Below, piece after piece: positions 26,017 to 35,200 of a stretch of 64,000 nt of DNA. Every line of letters starts with the position of its first letter. Positions within the stretch are counted from its first letter, which is position 1. A program made the position numbers and the translations under genes. Source of the stretch: Bin55 sp964572845 (lineage in GTDB: Bacteria; Pseudomonadota; Gammaproteobacteria; Pseudomonadales; Azotimanducaceae). The notes beneath the pieces were generated by a model. It searched no databases and was not told the DNA's origin. It was given only the letters and a program-made list of their open reading frames with translations. The stretch is taken from contig CAZNFX010000005.1 of NCBI GenBank assembly GCA_964572845.1, forward strand, positions 62,001 through 126,000, written 5' to 3'.

Positions 26017-29000
26017 ATGCGACTACGTATAGGATCGCTTGCGGCGATTCTTGCTTCCGGCGCACTCTTGTGGACGACGTCCGCATTGGCGCAAGAAGAG
26101 CAGACCGACGAAGGTGAAGAGGAGCAAGTTGAGGCAGAGCCTGCCGACGACGAAGCTGCTGACGATGAAGGTGCGATGGACAACATGCTCATCACGGGCA
26201 CCTACATTCGTCGTGACAACTTCGACACGCCTTCTCCAATCGACATCATCTCCGAGTTGGATATCGAATTAGCGGGTACGCCGGATCTGGGAGACATTAT
26301 TTTTGATCAGACGTATCAAGTTGGCGTCAATGCGAACGCAGCGCCATTCGAACATCCGACCGGACGTGCTGACGACCAAAGTGTACAACGGGGAGTTGAG
26401 GTTTGGGCTAACATTCGCGGCCTAGGTACTCGTGCGACCATGACCATGATGGATTCGCACCGCGTACCAGCCAACGTGCAGGGCTATGGTCCTGGAACAC
26501 GGCGATCTGGTTCCGACGTCAATTCTCTCTATCCAGGGATAGCAATTGGACGGGTCGAGACGATTCTTGACGGCGCATCCGCTCTGTATGGATCGGAAGC
26601 CGTTTCCGGAGTGGTTAACGTCATTCCCCAGAAGAATTTCGATGGATTCCGCGCCAATTACTCGAGCCAACAGGCTATTGAAGGCGGTGCGCCATCCAAA
26701 TCGTTTGAGTTGCTAGCGGGCGCCCAAAGCGAGAAATCGAGCGCGATATTTGCAATGGCGATTCGCGACGTTGATCGTATGGCAGCGACAGAAAGACCAC
26801 AATTCATCATTTCTTCTGCTGGTTGGACTGGGCAGCTTCTGCCGACATGGAGCGAAACCGGTTCTAGTAATCCAGGGGACTGGCGTGTGCCATTTCGGGA
26901 TTCCAATGGTGAACTGGTTCCTTGGACTCCATCAGGATGGGCCCAATTCCCTACCGGCACGCCACCTCCAGGCTGGTTGGCTACTTCTGGTCCGTGGTAT
27001 CTATACCCTGAAGGCGAACCCATTCGCTTGGTTGTAGACGACTATGACAACGATGGAATGCCAGATGTTGAGGAGTTTGGCTACGGAGGTGAAACGATTG
27101 AAGACACCGCTGGACGGCTTCGAGTTCTGAGAAAAGTCGATCCTGGATGCGGCTACGATTTCGGAGCTGGCTACAACAGCCTAGAAGGAGAACGATTTGC
27201 TGCGGGATCGGTTTCTGCAGCAGGCGGACTCGGCTACACGGACACAACGAAAAAGGGCAACTTCCTCAACGAATACCTAACCGGCAACGTTTGGGGACGA
27301 GAGACCCGAACGACAGGGGATGAAGCTGGTAGCCACGGTTCCGAATATGACTGCCGACGCGTAACCACGGACTTTCAAGACATGCAGACTCCGCAAGATC
27401 GAGAGCAAGGCATGGCGTTTTTTGAGCACCGATTTAATGATTACGTATCCTTTCATGGTGAAGTCACGATCAGTCGACTCGAGAGTCGCGGACGACAGAA
27501 CGACTGGTTTGGGATCGACGAGTGGCAAGGTGCTGCTGGTTCCGACAACTTAAGCCCATTCATCCCATTTGCCCTTGGATCCAATCCCGGTAATCCCTTC
27601 AGAGCATTCGCCGACGGATCCAACACCTGCGATTTGTTGCCCAACCTGCCAGGCTGCGACGAGTTTACGAACGGTCGTTGGTACACATACGTAGACGACA
27701 ACGGGACTCCTGACAACACCGCCGACGATGTGACGCGAACTATAGATCGCCATGCAGAAACCGAACTGTCATACATTGATGCGAACGGCAATGGTGTTTA
27801 CGACTATCTGCAAGAAGCAGGAGAGTGGTTGGTTTTTGCGCAAGACATCAACGGCGATGGATTGCCTGATCGAGACGTGAACGGTGACGGAATTGCACAG
27901 GATAGCGAGCTCAATAGTCGAGACGCACAACACAACGCTCACCACCGAGTGATTTTGCTGCCACTCGACAGCGACGTTGACGGCGATGGAATCCCAGATC
28001 GTTTCGATCCGGATTCCCACGGCACGATTGGCGTGCGACTGTTTGAAGACGCTAGACTGCAGCAACTGGCAGCTCATCCGAAGCAACCCTATGTCCACGA
28101 AAGCTATCCGTGGCTGAACGGCGACATGAGCTTTGACCACAGGGCTCAATTGAGCGACATGCGCTTGCGATTGGGAACAACAATTGAGATACCTGATACC
28201 GAGTGGTACATCAATGCGGATTGGGTATGGGCACTTAACAAGCGCGAGAACGACTGGCTAGAGCCAATCTGGCACTGGGCTGTCAACTCGTTCAAGTGTT
28301 CCGGCGGCCGAGATGGTCAGCAGTGCTTCAATCCATTCAGCACTAGTTGGCTGGCTTCCGATCCGGAAACTGGTGAATTGCTGCCTCAGTGGCGTGACAA
28401 GGACGACCCTGCGTGGAATACAACCCTTGAGACTCGAAACGCAGGAATCATACCCCGTGCAGATCAACGTCTCGTTGGTTTCATCTTGGTAGACCTGATT
28501 GCTTCAAACTCCAACTTGTTCAACCTTTGGTACAACGATGCACCCGTAGGATTCGCGATCGGTATGCACCATCGCATCGAGTCGGAAGAGTATCGTCCCA
28601 ATCAGGTCGGAGCGGCATCGCTTGGTTCGTCGATTGTCAGTTTCCAATATACGGAGGAACAAACTGACGCGGTATTCACCGAATTTCGTTGGCCTTTGAT
28701 TTCGCATCCTCGATGGGGCGAAATGGAAGTTCAAACAGCGGTTCGTTACGCGGAATTTACAGGTCGGGGTTCACTTGCGGCAACAGGTGAGGTAGCGAAC
28801 TTTGACGTCACCATTCCAAAGTTTGCTATGAGCTATACGCCTACGCGAAACCTATCATGGCGTTTCAGTCGGACTGAAGGCTTTGTATTGCCAGGCATGT
28901 TCCAATTGTTCAATGTAACCGACGGCGAGTATTCATCGCAGGAAACCGTACGTGACTACATTTGTGACAACCTTCCAGAGTTGCCACAATGTTCTGGCGT

Positions 29001-30267
29001 TGGTCCAGGTGGAGGAGTTCCAGATGTAACTGTGATTCCAGATTCTGCCAATCGGAACTTGCAGGCTGAGATATCTGCACTATGGAATACTGGTTTCACA
29101 TTCCGCATGCTTGATGACGACTTCACTATGGACATCGATTACACCGATGTGGCGTTTGAAGGTCGAGTGGAACGCATTGGCGTCGGCGCCGTCGTGAACC
29201 AAAACGAAGCTGGATTCGAGCAGTTCATCAAGGACCGCTGCGGCAATGACACTCTGGTTGACTATGACAACCAGAACAAGTATCCAATTGACGAATATCC
29301 CAATATTCCACGAAATCCTCTGGATTACGTTGCACAGACTCCACTTTCAGAGCAGCAATGCAGACTCGAGGCGGCCAATGAATGGATCGCTCGGGAACGC
29401 ACCGTTGCGGGCGGCATTATCGTGCGTGAAGGCGGACGATTGGTGCAGGCCTCCGAAGCGTGGATCAATCAGGGCGAGTATCGCACTCGTACATTGATCG
29501 CTCAAGGCGGTTACAGCTTCGAAGGGAGTGAGATACCTTTTATCGGTGGAGACTACGGAAACTTCAATGTCTCCTTTTCCGCGACTAGGATGCTTGAACT
29601 GAGCTTGGTTCGCTTCGCTGCAGATTCAGGTCATGGATATGCAGGATTGAAAGTTGACGGAGTTGGCAATAGAAATGCTGTAAATTACTGGGCAGGATCA
29701 GAATTAGGTACACCATTGCCACCAACCCCTGAATACAGAGTCAATCTTGGACTTCGATGGTTCAGCGGACCTCATACCGCTCAACTAAGCATGCGCTGGC
29801 ACGACAGTATTACCGATGTCAGTCCGGCGTATGACGAAATTACGGAATGGACACTGTGTAGGCTTAGACCAGATGGAACCTATTCGCGAAACAACGGCGA
29901 CATTTGTTCCGAGAACGAGTATCTGACCGATCCAAATGGTTGGAATAACAACGAGATGAGCGGAATGCCGGTTTTCAATATCGATGACACTGACGATATC
30001 CCCAACTTTGTGTGGAGCGAGAAGGAAGCTTGCATCGACCAGGACAGAAATCCCTACTGCGAGATTCCTGCTGCGGCATATTGGGACTTCAGCTACACGT
30101 ACAACCGTACGAATTTCATGGGAATGTCTTCATTCTCGTTGAACGTATCGATACGTAATCTCTTCGATTACTATCCAACCCCAATTCCGTCAGGAGTCGG
30201 GTTTGAGGCATATGTTGACAATGGAATGGGTCGTCTTGGATTCGCACGAGTATCCATGAGTCTCTAG
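26017..30267 (+). CDS. Large TonB-dependent outer-membrane receptor with calcium-loop-like insertions
   Basis: 1416 residues, much longer than usual receptors (about 700-1000). A signal peptide spans 1-25 (cleavage after ALA). Residues 26-52 form an acidic linker with 15 Asp/Glu. A plug domain begins at about 58 with LITGTYIRRDNFDTPSPIDI and includes NIRGLGTRATMTMMD and RVETILDGASALYGSEAVSG. The rest reads as a beta barrel ending LGFARVSMSL. Aspartate-rich loops resembling calcium sites appear at 342-350 (DYDNDGMPD), about 588-596 (DANGNGVYD), 610-618 (DINGDGLPD), about 620-626 (DVNGDG) and 653-661 (DVDGDGIPD). Cysteines are numerous in presumed surface loops, as in CDLLPNLPGC and CSGGRDGQQC. 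Substrate unknown. Confidence 0.9.
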   Translation: MRLRIGSLAAILASGALLWTTSALAQEEQTDEGEEEQVEAEPADDEAADDEGAMDNMLITGTYIRRDNFDTPSPIDIISELDIELAGTPDLGDIIFDQTYQVGVNANAAPFEHPTGRADDQSVQRGVEVWANIRGLGTRATMTMMDSHRVPANVQGYGPGTRRSGSDVNSLYPGIAIGRVETILDGASALYGSEAVSGVVNVIPQKNFDGFRANYSSQQAIEGGAPSKSFELLAGAQSEKSSAIFAMAIRDVDRMAATERPQFIISSAGWTGQLLPTWSETGSSNPGDWRVPFRDSNGELVPWTPSGWAQFPTGTPPPGWLATSGPWYLYPEGEPIRLVVDDYDNDGMPDVEEFGYGGETIEDTAGRLRVLRKVDPGCGYDFGAGYNSLEGERFAAGSVSAAGGLGYTDTTKKGNFLNEYLTGNVWGRETRTTGDEAGSHGSEYDCRRVTTDFQDMQTPQDREQGMAFFEHRFNDYVSFHGEVTISRLESRGRQNDWFGIDEWQGAAGSDNLSPFIPFALGSNPGNPFRAFADGSNTCDLLPNLPGCDEFTNGRWYTYVDDNGTPDNTADDVTRTIDRHAETELSYIDANGNGVYDYLQEAGEWLVFAQDINGDGLPDRDVNGDGIAQDSELNSRDAQHNAHHRVILLPLDSDVDGDGIPDRFDPDSHGTIGVRLFEDARLQQLAAHPKQPYVHESYPWLNGDMSFDHRAQLSDMRLRLGTTIEIPDTEWYINADWVWALNKRENDWLEPIWHWAVNSFKCSGGRDGQQCFNPFSTSWLASDPETGELLPQWRDKDDPAWNTTLETRNAGIIPRADQRLVGFILVDLIASNSNLFNLWYNDAPVGFAIGMHHRIESEEYRPNQVGAASLGSSIVSFQYTEEQTDAVFTEFRWPLISHPRWGEMEVQTAVRYAEFTGRGSLAATGEVANFDVTIPKFAMSYTPTRNLSWRFSRTEGFVLPGMFQLFNVTDGEYSSQETVRDYICDNLPELPQCSGVGPGGGVPDVTVIPDSANRNLQAEISALWNTGFTFRMLDDDFTMDIDYTDVAFEGRVERIGVGAVVNQNEAGFEQFIKDRCGNDTLVDYDNQNKYPIDEYPNIPRNPLDYVAQTPLSEQQCRLEAANEWIARERTVAGGIIVREGGRLVQASEAWINQGEYRTRTLIAQGGYSFEGSEIPFIGGDYGNFNVSFSATRMLELSLVRFAADSGHGYAGLKVDGVGNRNAVNYWAGSELGTPLPPTPEYRVNLGLRWFSGPHTAQLSMRWHDSITDVSPAYDEITEWTLCRLRPDGTYSRNNGDICSENEYLTDPNGWNNNEMSGMPVFNIDDTDDIPNFVWSEKEACIDQDRNPYCEIPAAAYWDFSYTYNRTNFMGMSSFSLNVSIRNLFDYYPTPIPSGVGFEAYVDNGMGRLGFARVSMSL

Positions 30268-30294
30268 TAGTACATCTAATCTACTAGCCTCTAG

Positions 30295-30332
30295 ATTCGG
30301 CGCTGGAGTTCGCTCCAGCGCCGAATTTTTTT
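30295..30332 (+). terminator. Strong intrinsic terminator after the TonB receptor
   Basis: A perfect 14-bp stem (30295-30308 with 30313-30326) is closed by a TTCG tetraloop and followed by a run of seven T. It lies 27 bases after the receptor stop and should separate the receptor transcript from the TPR/CRTAC1 genes. Confidence 0.95.
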
Positions 30333-30492
30333 GATTCGTCATCTCGCATGGAATTAAGTGCGAGACACCCGAATACAAGAGTTCGCTATAGTTTGACATT
30401 GAGACTGGCATGTATTGTCAATCTGGTCCTAGGGCGATTGAAGAACATGACGAAAAACCCCAAGCAATAGGTTCGGATGGCGCGAATTCGTA

Positions 30493-31965
30493 GTGACTAC
30501 ACAACTGTCAACCTCGTTTCTTCGGATGAAAGCTTGTAGCTGGGGCTTTCTATCGGCGCCCTTCCTTGCTGGTGCGGTATTCCTGCTGGTGGCGCTAGTT
30601 GCCTCGTGCAATGCGCCCCCACGCACGTTGTCAATCGATGAGCCGTTGCGGATTGACACTTCGAATGTCGATCCAGAGCTTTCTGATTCAATTGCGGAGA
30701 CTGTCGCACTGATTGAGAAGACTCCTTTCTCGTCGTCACTTCGGGGAAGATTGGCAATGACGTACGACGTAAACCATTTCCCTGACGCTGCGCTCGTCAT
30801 GTACGAACAAGCAGCTCTCCTTGATCCGCAAGACTTTTCATGGTGGTACTTCGGTGCAATGATCGAAAAGAAGCAAGGAGAATTCGATGCAGCACTGGCA
30901 AAGATTCAGCGGGCTATTGAAATTGATCCTGGCTATGTTCCTGCCTATCTGCACCAAGGCAACTGGTTGCTCGAGCAGAATCGGTATAGCGAAGCGACTG
31001 AGGCATTCAATGAGGCTGCCTTGTTGGGAGCGGGTTCGCCTGCGGCTGTAGGACTGGCACAGGTGTATCTCAGAGAGGACAAACTGCAATCCGTGATCGA
31101 TGTATTAGCCCCCTACTCGCAGACTCTCCCCCATCCGCAAATATGGCGTCTTCTGGCTGCAGCGTATGCACCCTTGGGATTTGAGCAGGAAGCTGAAGTC
31201 GCGCGGGCATTGGGTCAGGAAGCATTGCCGTTGTTGTGGCTGGACCCGATACGTCAACGTCCCAACAAGTATGTGCGAGGATTCGGTAGACGGTTGGCTT
31301 ACGCACAGAGTCTCCTATCAGCGGAACGCCACGCAGCAGCTCTGCGTGAGCTTGAACGACTGCGGGCGATTCGACCTGACGATGAGATTCTCATCAATAA
31401 CCTAGCGGTGGCTTATGACAAGACCGGCCAGTTTGATAAGGCAGTTCTGACGTTAGAGCGCGGTATCAATCTTGCACCGAGTCAGTATCGATTCTATGTC
31501 TACTTGGCTGATTTGCTGTATAGGGCTGGAGGCAACGAGGAGGCCGTTGACTTGCTCAATCGGAGTTTAGAAATTAACGAGCGCGACGCCGAAGCCTATG
31601 AACGGCTTGGAGCTGTACTTATGCGCTTGGAGAGGTTCACTGAAGCTTTGTCAGCGTTTGAGAGTGCAATCGAATTTGGGCATGCCAATGTCGCTGGAAT
31701 ACGACTTCGAATCGGCACGATCCATGGATATCAAGAGAATTGGGTCGAAGCTATCGACCAATTTTCGCAGGTGGTGGCACTCGATCCCAGCAATGCTGAC
31801 GGCCATATCTATCTGATGCACGCCTTGCTAGCCGACGAGCAACTGCACGAAGCCGAAGCAGCTCTCCAATGGGCGCGAAGGCTAGGCATAGATTCTCAAT
31901 CGCTGCAAGCAGTTGTCGATGCAATCGACCAGGAAACTGGGCAGAACGATTCGCAGGCACCATGA
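30493..31965 (+). CDS. TPR lipoprotein, copy A
   Basis: 490 residues from GTG at 30493; an ATG at 30526 is an equal alternative and leaves a neat lipoprotein signal ending LVALVASC. The body is a run of tetratricopeptide repeats, for example EFDAALAKIQRAIEIDP, RYSEATEAFNEAALLG, RFTEALSAFESAIEFG and NWVEAIDQFSQVVALDP. Between the repeat blocks sits WLDPIRQRPNKYVRGFGRRL, largely conserved in copy B. It is probably anchored to the outer membrane and scaffolds protein contacts. The stop overlaps the CRTAC1 start by 4 bases (ATGA), implying coupled translation. Copy B begins at about 33767. Confidence 0.85.
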   Translation: MTTQLSTSFLRMKACSWGFLSAPFLAGAVFLLVALVASCNAPPRTLSIDEPLRIDTSNVDPELSDSIAETVALIEKTPFSSSLRGRLAMTYDVNHFPDAALVMYEQAALLDPQDFSWWYFGAMIEKKQGEFDAALAKIQRAIEIDPGYVPAYLHQGNWLLEQNRYSEATEAFNEAALLGAGSPAAVGLAQVYLREDKLQSVIDVLAPYSQTLPHPQIWRLLAAAYAPLGFEQEAEVARALGQEALPLLWLDPIRQRPNKYVRGFGRRLAYAQSLLSAERHAAALRELERLRAIRPDDEILINNLAVAYDKTGQFDKAVLTLERGINLAPSQYRFYVYLADLLYRAGGNEEAVDLLNRSLEINERDAEAYERLGAVLMRLERFTEALSAFESAIEFGHANVAGIRLRIGTIHGYQENWVEAIDQFSQVVALDPSNADGHIYLMHALLADEQLHEAEAALQWARRLGIDSQSLQAVVDAIDQETGQNDSQAP

Positions 31966-33662
31966 GAAGGGCAAGTCTAGCTGCAGCCGCACTGGGAGTG
32001 TCTTGCCTCGCCGTTTGCTATGGATGTGGGAGCGCTCAAGATAACCAAAGTGTTGGGGAAACTCACGAAAGCGTTTGGTTTTCCGAGGAATCCATGCAAC
32101 GAGGCGTTGAATTTGTTCATGTGTCTGGGCATCGCGAAAAACACTTGCTGCCAGAAATCACGGGAAGTGGCGTTGCGTTGATCGACGTCAATAGTGACGG
32201 TTGGCTTGACATCTATTTCGTTCAGAGCGGCTCGCTGACCCAAGTAGAAGCGAATGATCCATATGTGAATGAGCTCTACATCAACCAACGCGACGGAACT
32301 TTTGCCAAGCGGGCTCCGGAGACAAGTGCTGCAGACGCAGGGTACGGGATGGGAGTAGCCGCAGGAGACTACGACAACGATGGGGATAGCGATCTCTATG
32401 TGACCAATGTGGGGCGAAATCGGCTATACAACAATGACGGTACTGGAATGTTCGTCCCAGCGAAGAGCGAAGTTCTCGCTGATGACAATTGGGGCACATC
32501 TGCCGCATTCTTGGATTTGGACCGTGACGGGGATTTGGATCTCTATCACGCCAATTACTTGCATTGGTCGGTGCAAGTGGAGCTTGACTGCTACTCAAGC
32601 GGCGTATTGACGTACTGTCCGCCGGTAAACTATCGTGCACCCTCCATTGATCGCTTGTATCGCAACAACGGCGATGGAACATTCACCGACATTACCTACG
32701 ACGCGGGCATTGACGCTGCGTTTGGAAATGGATTTGGAGTGATTGGCGCCGATTATGACAACAATGGCTATATCGATGTATTCGTAGCTAATGACCTGAC
32801 GGTAAATCAGCTCTGGATGAACCAAGGTGATCTTGATTTTCTTGATGAGTCCATGACCCGTGGCTCAGGAGTCGATGGATTTGGTATTGCTAAGGCGGGA
32901 ATGGGTGTGGTCTCTGCCGACCCAGACCGTGATGGCGACTACGACATATTGGTAGTGAATCTCACTGGAGAGTCCGACTCGTACTTTCGTAACGAAGGTA
33001 CGCACTTCACAGATTCCACTAGCGAAGTTGGGCTCAGCGCTCCGAGTCGCAAATACACGAGATTTGGTGTCGTTCTGGCAGATTTCGACAATGACGGATG
33101 GCTCGACTTGTATCACGCGAACGGCGGAGTTAGTCCTGTCGATTTGTCTGCATCAGATGTCTATGCGGAACCTAACGTTCTATTTCGAGGAACGCAGGAT
33201 GGTCGTTTTGTTGAAGTTTCACCTCAAGGAGGTACGGAGAGTCCGCTAGTGCACACGAGCCGGGGACTCGCCGTGGGTGACATTGACAACGACGGTGGGT
33301 TGGATCTCGTCGTGGTCAATCGAGATGCACAAGCGTACGTGCTCATGAATCGATATCAGAATCGAGGCAATTGGATTTCGTTTGCCATCGAAACTAGTCG
33401 CGGCGGAATTGCCAATGGAGCGTTGGTGACATTGACATCGAACGGACGGCAGATCTACGGTACCGTAAGGCCCGAAGGCAGCTACCTGTCGTCGAACGAT
33501 CCACGAGTGCACTTTGGATTGGGCTCTGTGCTGACCGTTGAAGATGTCCGCGTACTGTGGACAACGGGGGACGTTGAGGAATTCGGCGCCTTTGAGGCAG
33601 GTCAGGTTGTTGAGTTGAGACAAGGGCAAGGGAATCCGTCGGAATGGCCCCGATTGCCGTAA
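31962..33662 (+). CDS. CRTAC1-family FG-GAP/ASPIC protein, copy A
   Basis: 566 residues from the ATG overlapping the TPR stop. The N-terminus is a hydrophobic export signal (RRASLAAAALGVSCLAVCYG) with a cysteine that could be lipidated, though the lipobox is not canonical. Seven FG-GAP-type calcium loops follow, including DVNSDGWLDIYF, DYDNDGDSDLYV, DLDRDGDLDLYH, DPDRDGDYDILV and DIDNDGGLDLVV, which should build a beta propeller. A family segment with TYCPP and RLYRNNGDGTF is present. The C-terminal 90 residues are an ASPIC/UnbV domain (GSYLSSNDPRVHFGLG). Family members are secreted or surface proteins of unknown ligand. Confidence 0.88.
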   Translation: MRRASLAAAALGVSCLAVCYGCGSAQDNQSVGETHESVWFSEESMQRGVEFVHVSGHREKHLLPEITGSGVALIDVNSDGWLDIYFVQSGSLTQVEANDPYVNELYINQRDGTFAKRAPETSAADAGYGMGVAAGDYDNDGDSDLYVTNVGRNRLYNNDGTGMFVPAKSEVLADDNWGTSAAFLDLDRDGDLDLYHANYLHWSVQVELDCYSSGVLTYCPPVNYRAPSIDRLYRNNGDGTFTDITYDAGIDAAFGNGFGVIGADYDNNGYIDVFVANDLTVNQLWMNQGDLDFLDESMTRGSGVDGFGIAKAGMGVVSADPDRDGDYDILVVNLTGESDSYFRNEGTHFTDSTSEVGLSAPSRKYTRFGVVLADFDNDGWLDLYHANGGVSPVDLSASDVYAEPNVLFRGTQDGRFVEVSPQGGTESPLVHTSRGLAVGDIDNDGGLDLVVVNRDAQAYVLMNRYQNRGNWISFAIETSRGGIANGALVTLTSNGRQIYGTVRPEGSYLSSNDPRVHFGLGSVLTVEDVRVLWTTGDVEEFGAFEAGQVVELRQGQGNPSEWPRLP

Positions 33663-33711
33663 GTGGTGCAAACGTAGACCTTACTGTGCTTAGGTGTAAT
33701 TGGCGTGCGCG

Positions 33712-33733
33712 ATTCAGTTCTGCTGAACTGAAT
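33712..33733 (+). repeat. Perfect inverted repeat between the two TPR/CRTAC1 pairs
   Basis: ATTCAGTTC-TGCT-GAACTGAAT forms a 9-bp stem with a 4-base loop. It lies in the 104-base gap after CRTAC1 copy A and about 33 bases before the preferred TPR copy B start. No T run follows, so it is more likely an RNA processing or stabilising hairpin, or an operator, than a terminator. Confidence 0.6.
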
Positions 33734-33766
33734 AGATACCACGCTGCGCTATTGAGTTATTTGGCT

Positions 33767-35200
33767 ATGAGTTGCGATCATGTGTCCCGCGTTCTTCAAG
33801 TCCTTGGGTTGGCTCTGTTCGTCGGCACACTAAGCATTGCTTGTTCCTCACCAGACGAAGAGGCTATAGCGTTTCCACAGGTCGATTTGCCGGTGCTGCA
33901 AAATCTCGAGAGTGTGGATCGCGAATTGGCAGAGTACATTGCCCATCGACACGCCGCAGTGCTGCTGTATCCAACTTCGGCGTCGGAGCGAGGGCGATTG
34001 GCAATGGCGTACGACGTTAATGGATGGCATGAGGCTGCGGTTGACATTTACGACCAAGCCCACACACTCGATCCCTTTGAGTTTATGTGGCCTTACTTCG
34101 CCTCGCTTCTTGCGGCCTCCCAAGGAGACTTTGAAAGCGCATTGGTAAGACTGAATAGCGCACTTGTGATTGACTCCGAGTACGTTGCTGGATGGCTTGC
34201 GAAAGGAGCATGGTTGCTGCAACTTGATAGATTCGACGACGCCAAGAGTGCGTTTGAAGTCGCGTACTCGATCGACGGGAACATCTATGCGATCGTAGGT
34301 AAGGCTCAGGTATTCCTACGTGCCGGAGACTCACAGTCTGCAAAAGACCTACTTGAACCATTAAGCCAACGGACGCTGCATCCCCAGATTTTTCGATTAC
34401 TTGCCCAAGCATACGAAGACTTGGGTAGAAGTGAGAATGCCCGAGTTGCAAAAGCGTTGGGTAAGAAAGAAGGTGTACTCCTTTGGCAGGATCCTCTCAT
34501 AATTCGTCGCGAGATACACATTCGTGGATTTGGTGGTCGACTGGCAAAAGCACAAAGATTGCTGCAGGCGCAACGTGTCGAAGAAGCCCTCATCGAATTG
34601 ACGGGATTGCATGCAGAGCATGCTGATAAACCTTCACTAATTAGCTCTCTTGCTTGGGCATATTCGGCACGAGGGGATGTGGACCTCGCGATCGAAACAC
34701 TGCAAATCGGTATCGAGGACCATCCGAATCACCAACCTTTCTATACCCAACTTGGCGATTTACTAAGCATTGCGGGCAGCTTAGATGTTGCATTCGGTTT
34801 GCTGCAAAAGAGCATTGAGCTGAACGATTCAGATTCAGAGGCACACTTCAAGCTTGGGTTTGTGCTTATGCAACTTGACGCTTTGGACGACGCGGTCGAG
34901 TCGTTCACCAAAGCACTCGATCTGGGTTCCAATTCGGCATCGCAGATTCATATCCACTTGGGAACCATCGCAGGCTACAGAAGAGACTGGGATAGAGCCA
35001 TAGTCCACTTCAAGAGGAGCATTGAACTGGATCCGAGAAGTGTGATTGGGCATGAACGACTGTGTGTTGTGTACATAGAGGCTGGCAAGTTTGATGAATT
35101 GGAGACAGCATTGGAGTGGGCTGCGAAACTTGCCATTCCAGATGAGGAGTTTGAATTCGTTCGTCAATATCGCGACGAGGTTCAATCAGAACCTCAATGA
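33767..35200 (+). CDS. TPR lipoprotein, copy B
   Basis: 477 residues from ATG at 33767, which leaves a lipoprotein signal (RVLQVLGLALFVGTLSIAC). The frame is open back to ATG 33644 inside CRTAC1 copy A, but that would put 41 extra residues before the signal. Paralogous to copy A over nearly its whole length: RGRLAMAYDVN against RGRLAMTYDVN, LHPQIFRLLAQAYEDLG against PHPQIWRLLAAAYAPLG, and the linker LLWQDPLIIR...IRGFGGRLAKAQ. TPR units include DAVESFTKALDLG and DRAIVHFKRSIELDP. The stop overlaps the CRTAC1 copy B start (ATGA). Confidence 0.85.
   Translation: MSCDHVSRVLQVLGLALFVGTLSIACSSPDEEAIAFPQVDLPVLQNLESVDRELAEYIAHRHAAVLLYPTSASERGRLAMAYDVNGWHEAAVDIYDQAHTLDPFEFMWPYFASLLAASQGDFESALVRLNSALVIDSEYVAGWLAKGAWLLQLDRFDDAKSAFEVAYSIDGNIYAIVGKAQVFLRAGDSQSAKDLLEPLSQRTLHPQIFRLLAQAYEDLGRSENARVAKALGKKEGVLLWQDPLIIRREIHIRGFGGRLAKAQRLLQAQRVEEALIELTGLHAEHADKPSLISSLAWAYSARGDVDLAIETLQIGIEDHPNHQPFYTQLGDLLSIAGSLDVAFGLLQKSIELNDSDSEAHFKLGFVLMQLDALDDAVESFTKALDLGSNSASQIHIHLGTIAGYRRDWDRAIVHFKRSIELDPRSVIGHERLCVVYIEAGKFDELETALEWAAKLAIPDEEFEFVRQYRDEVQSEPQ

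Noticed and set aside
30393..30421. TTGACA with an inverted TGTCAA 17 bases downstream, before TPR copy A
   Set aside because: No acceptable -10 box at 16-18 bases; a 6-bp dyad with a long spacer can occur by chance.
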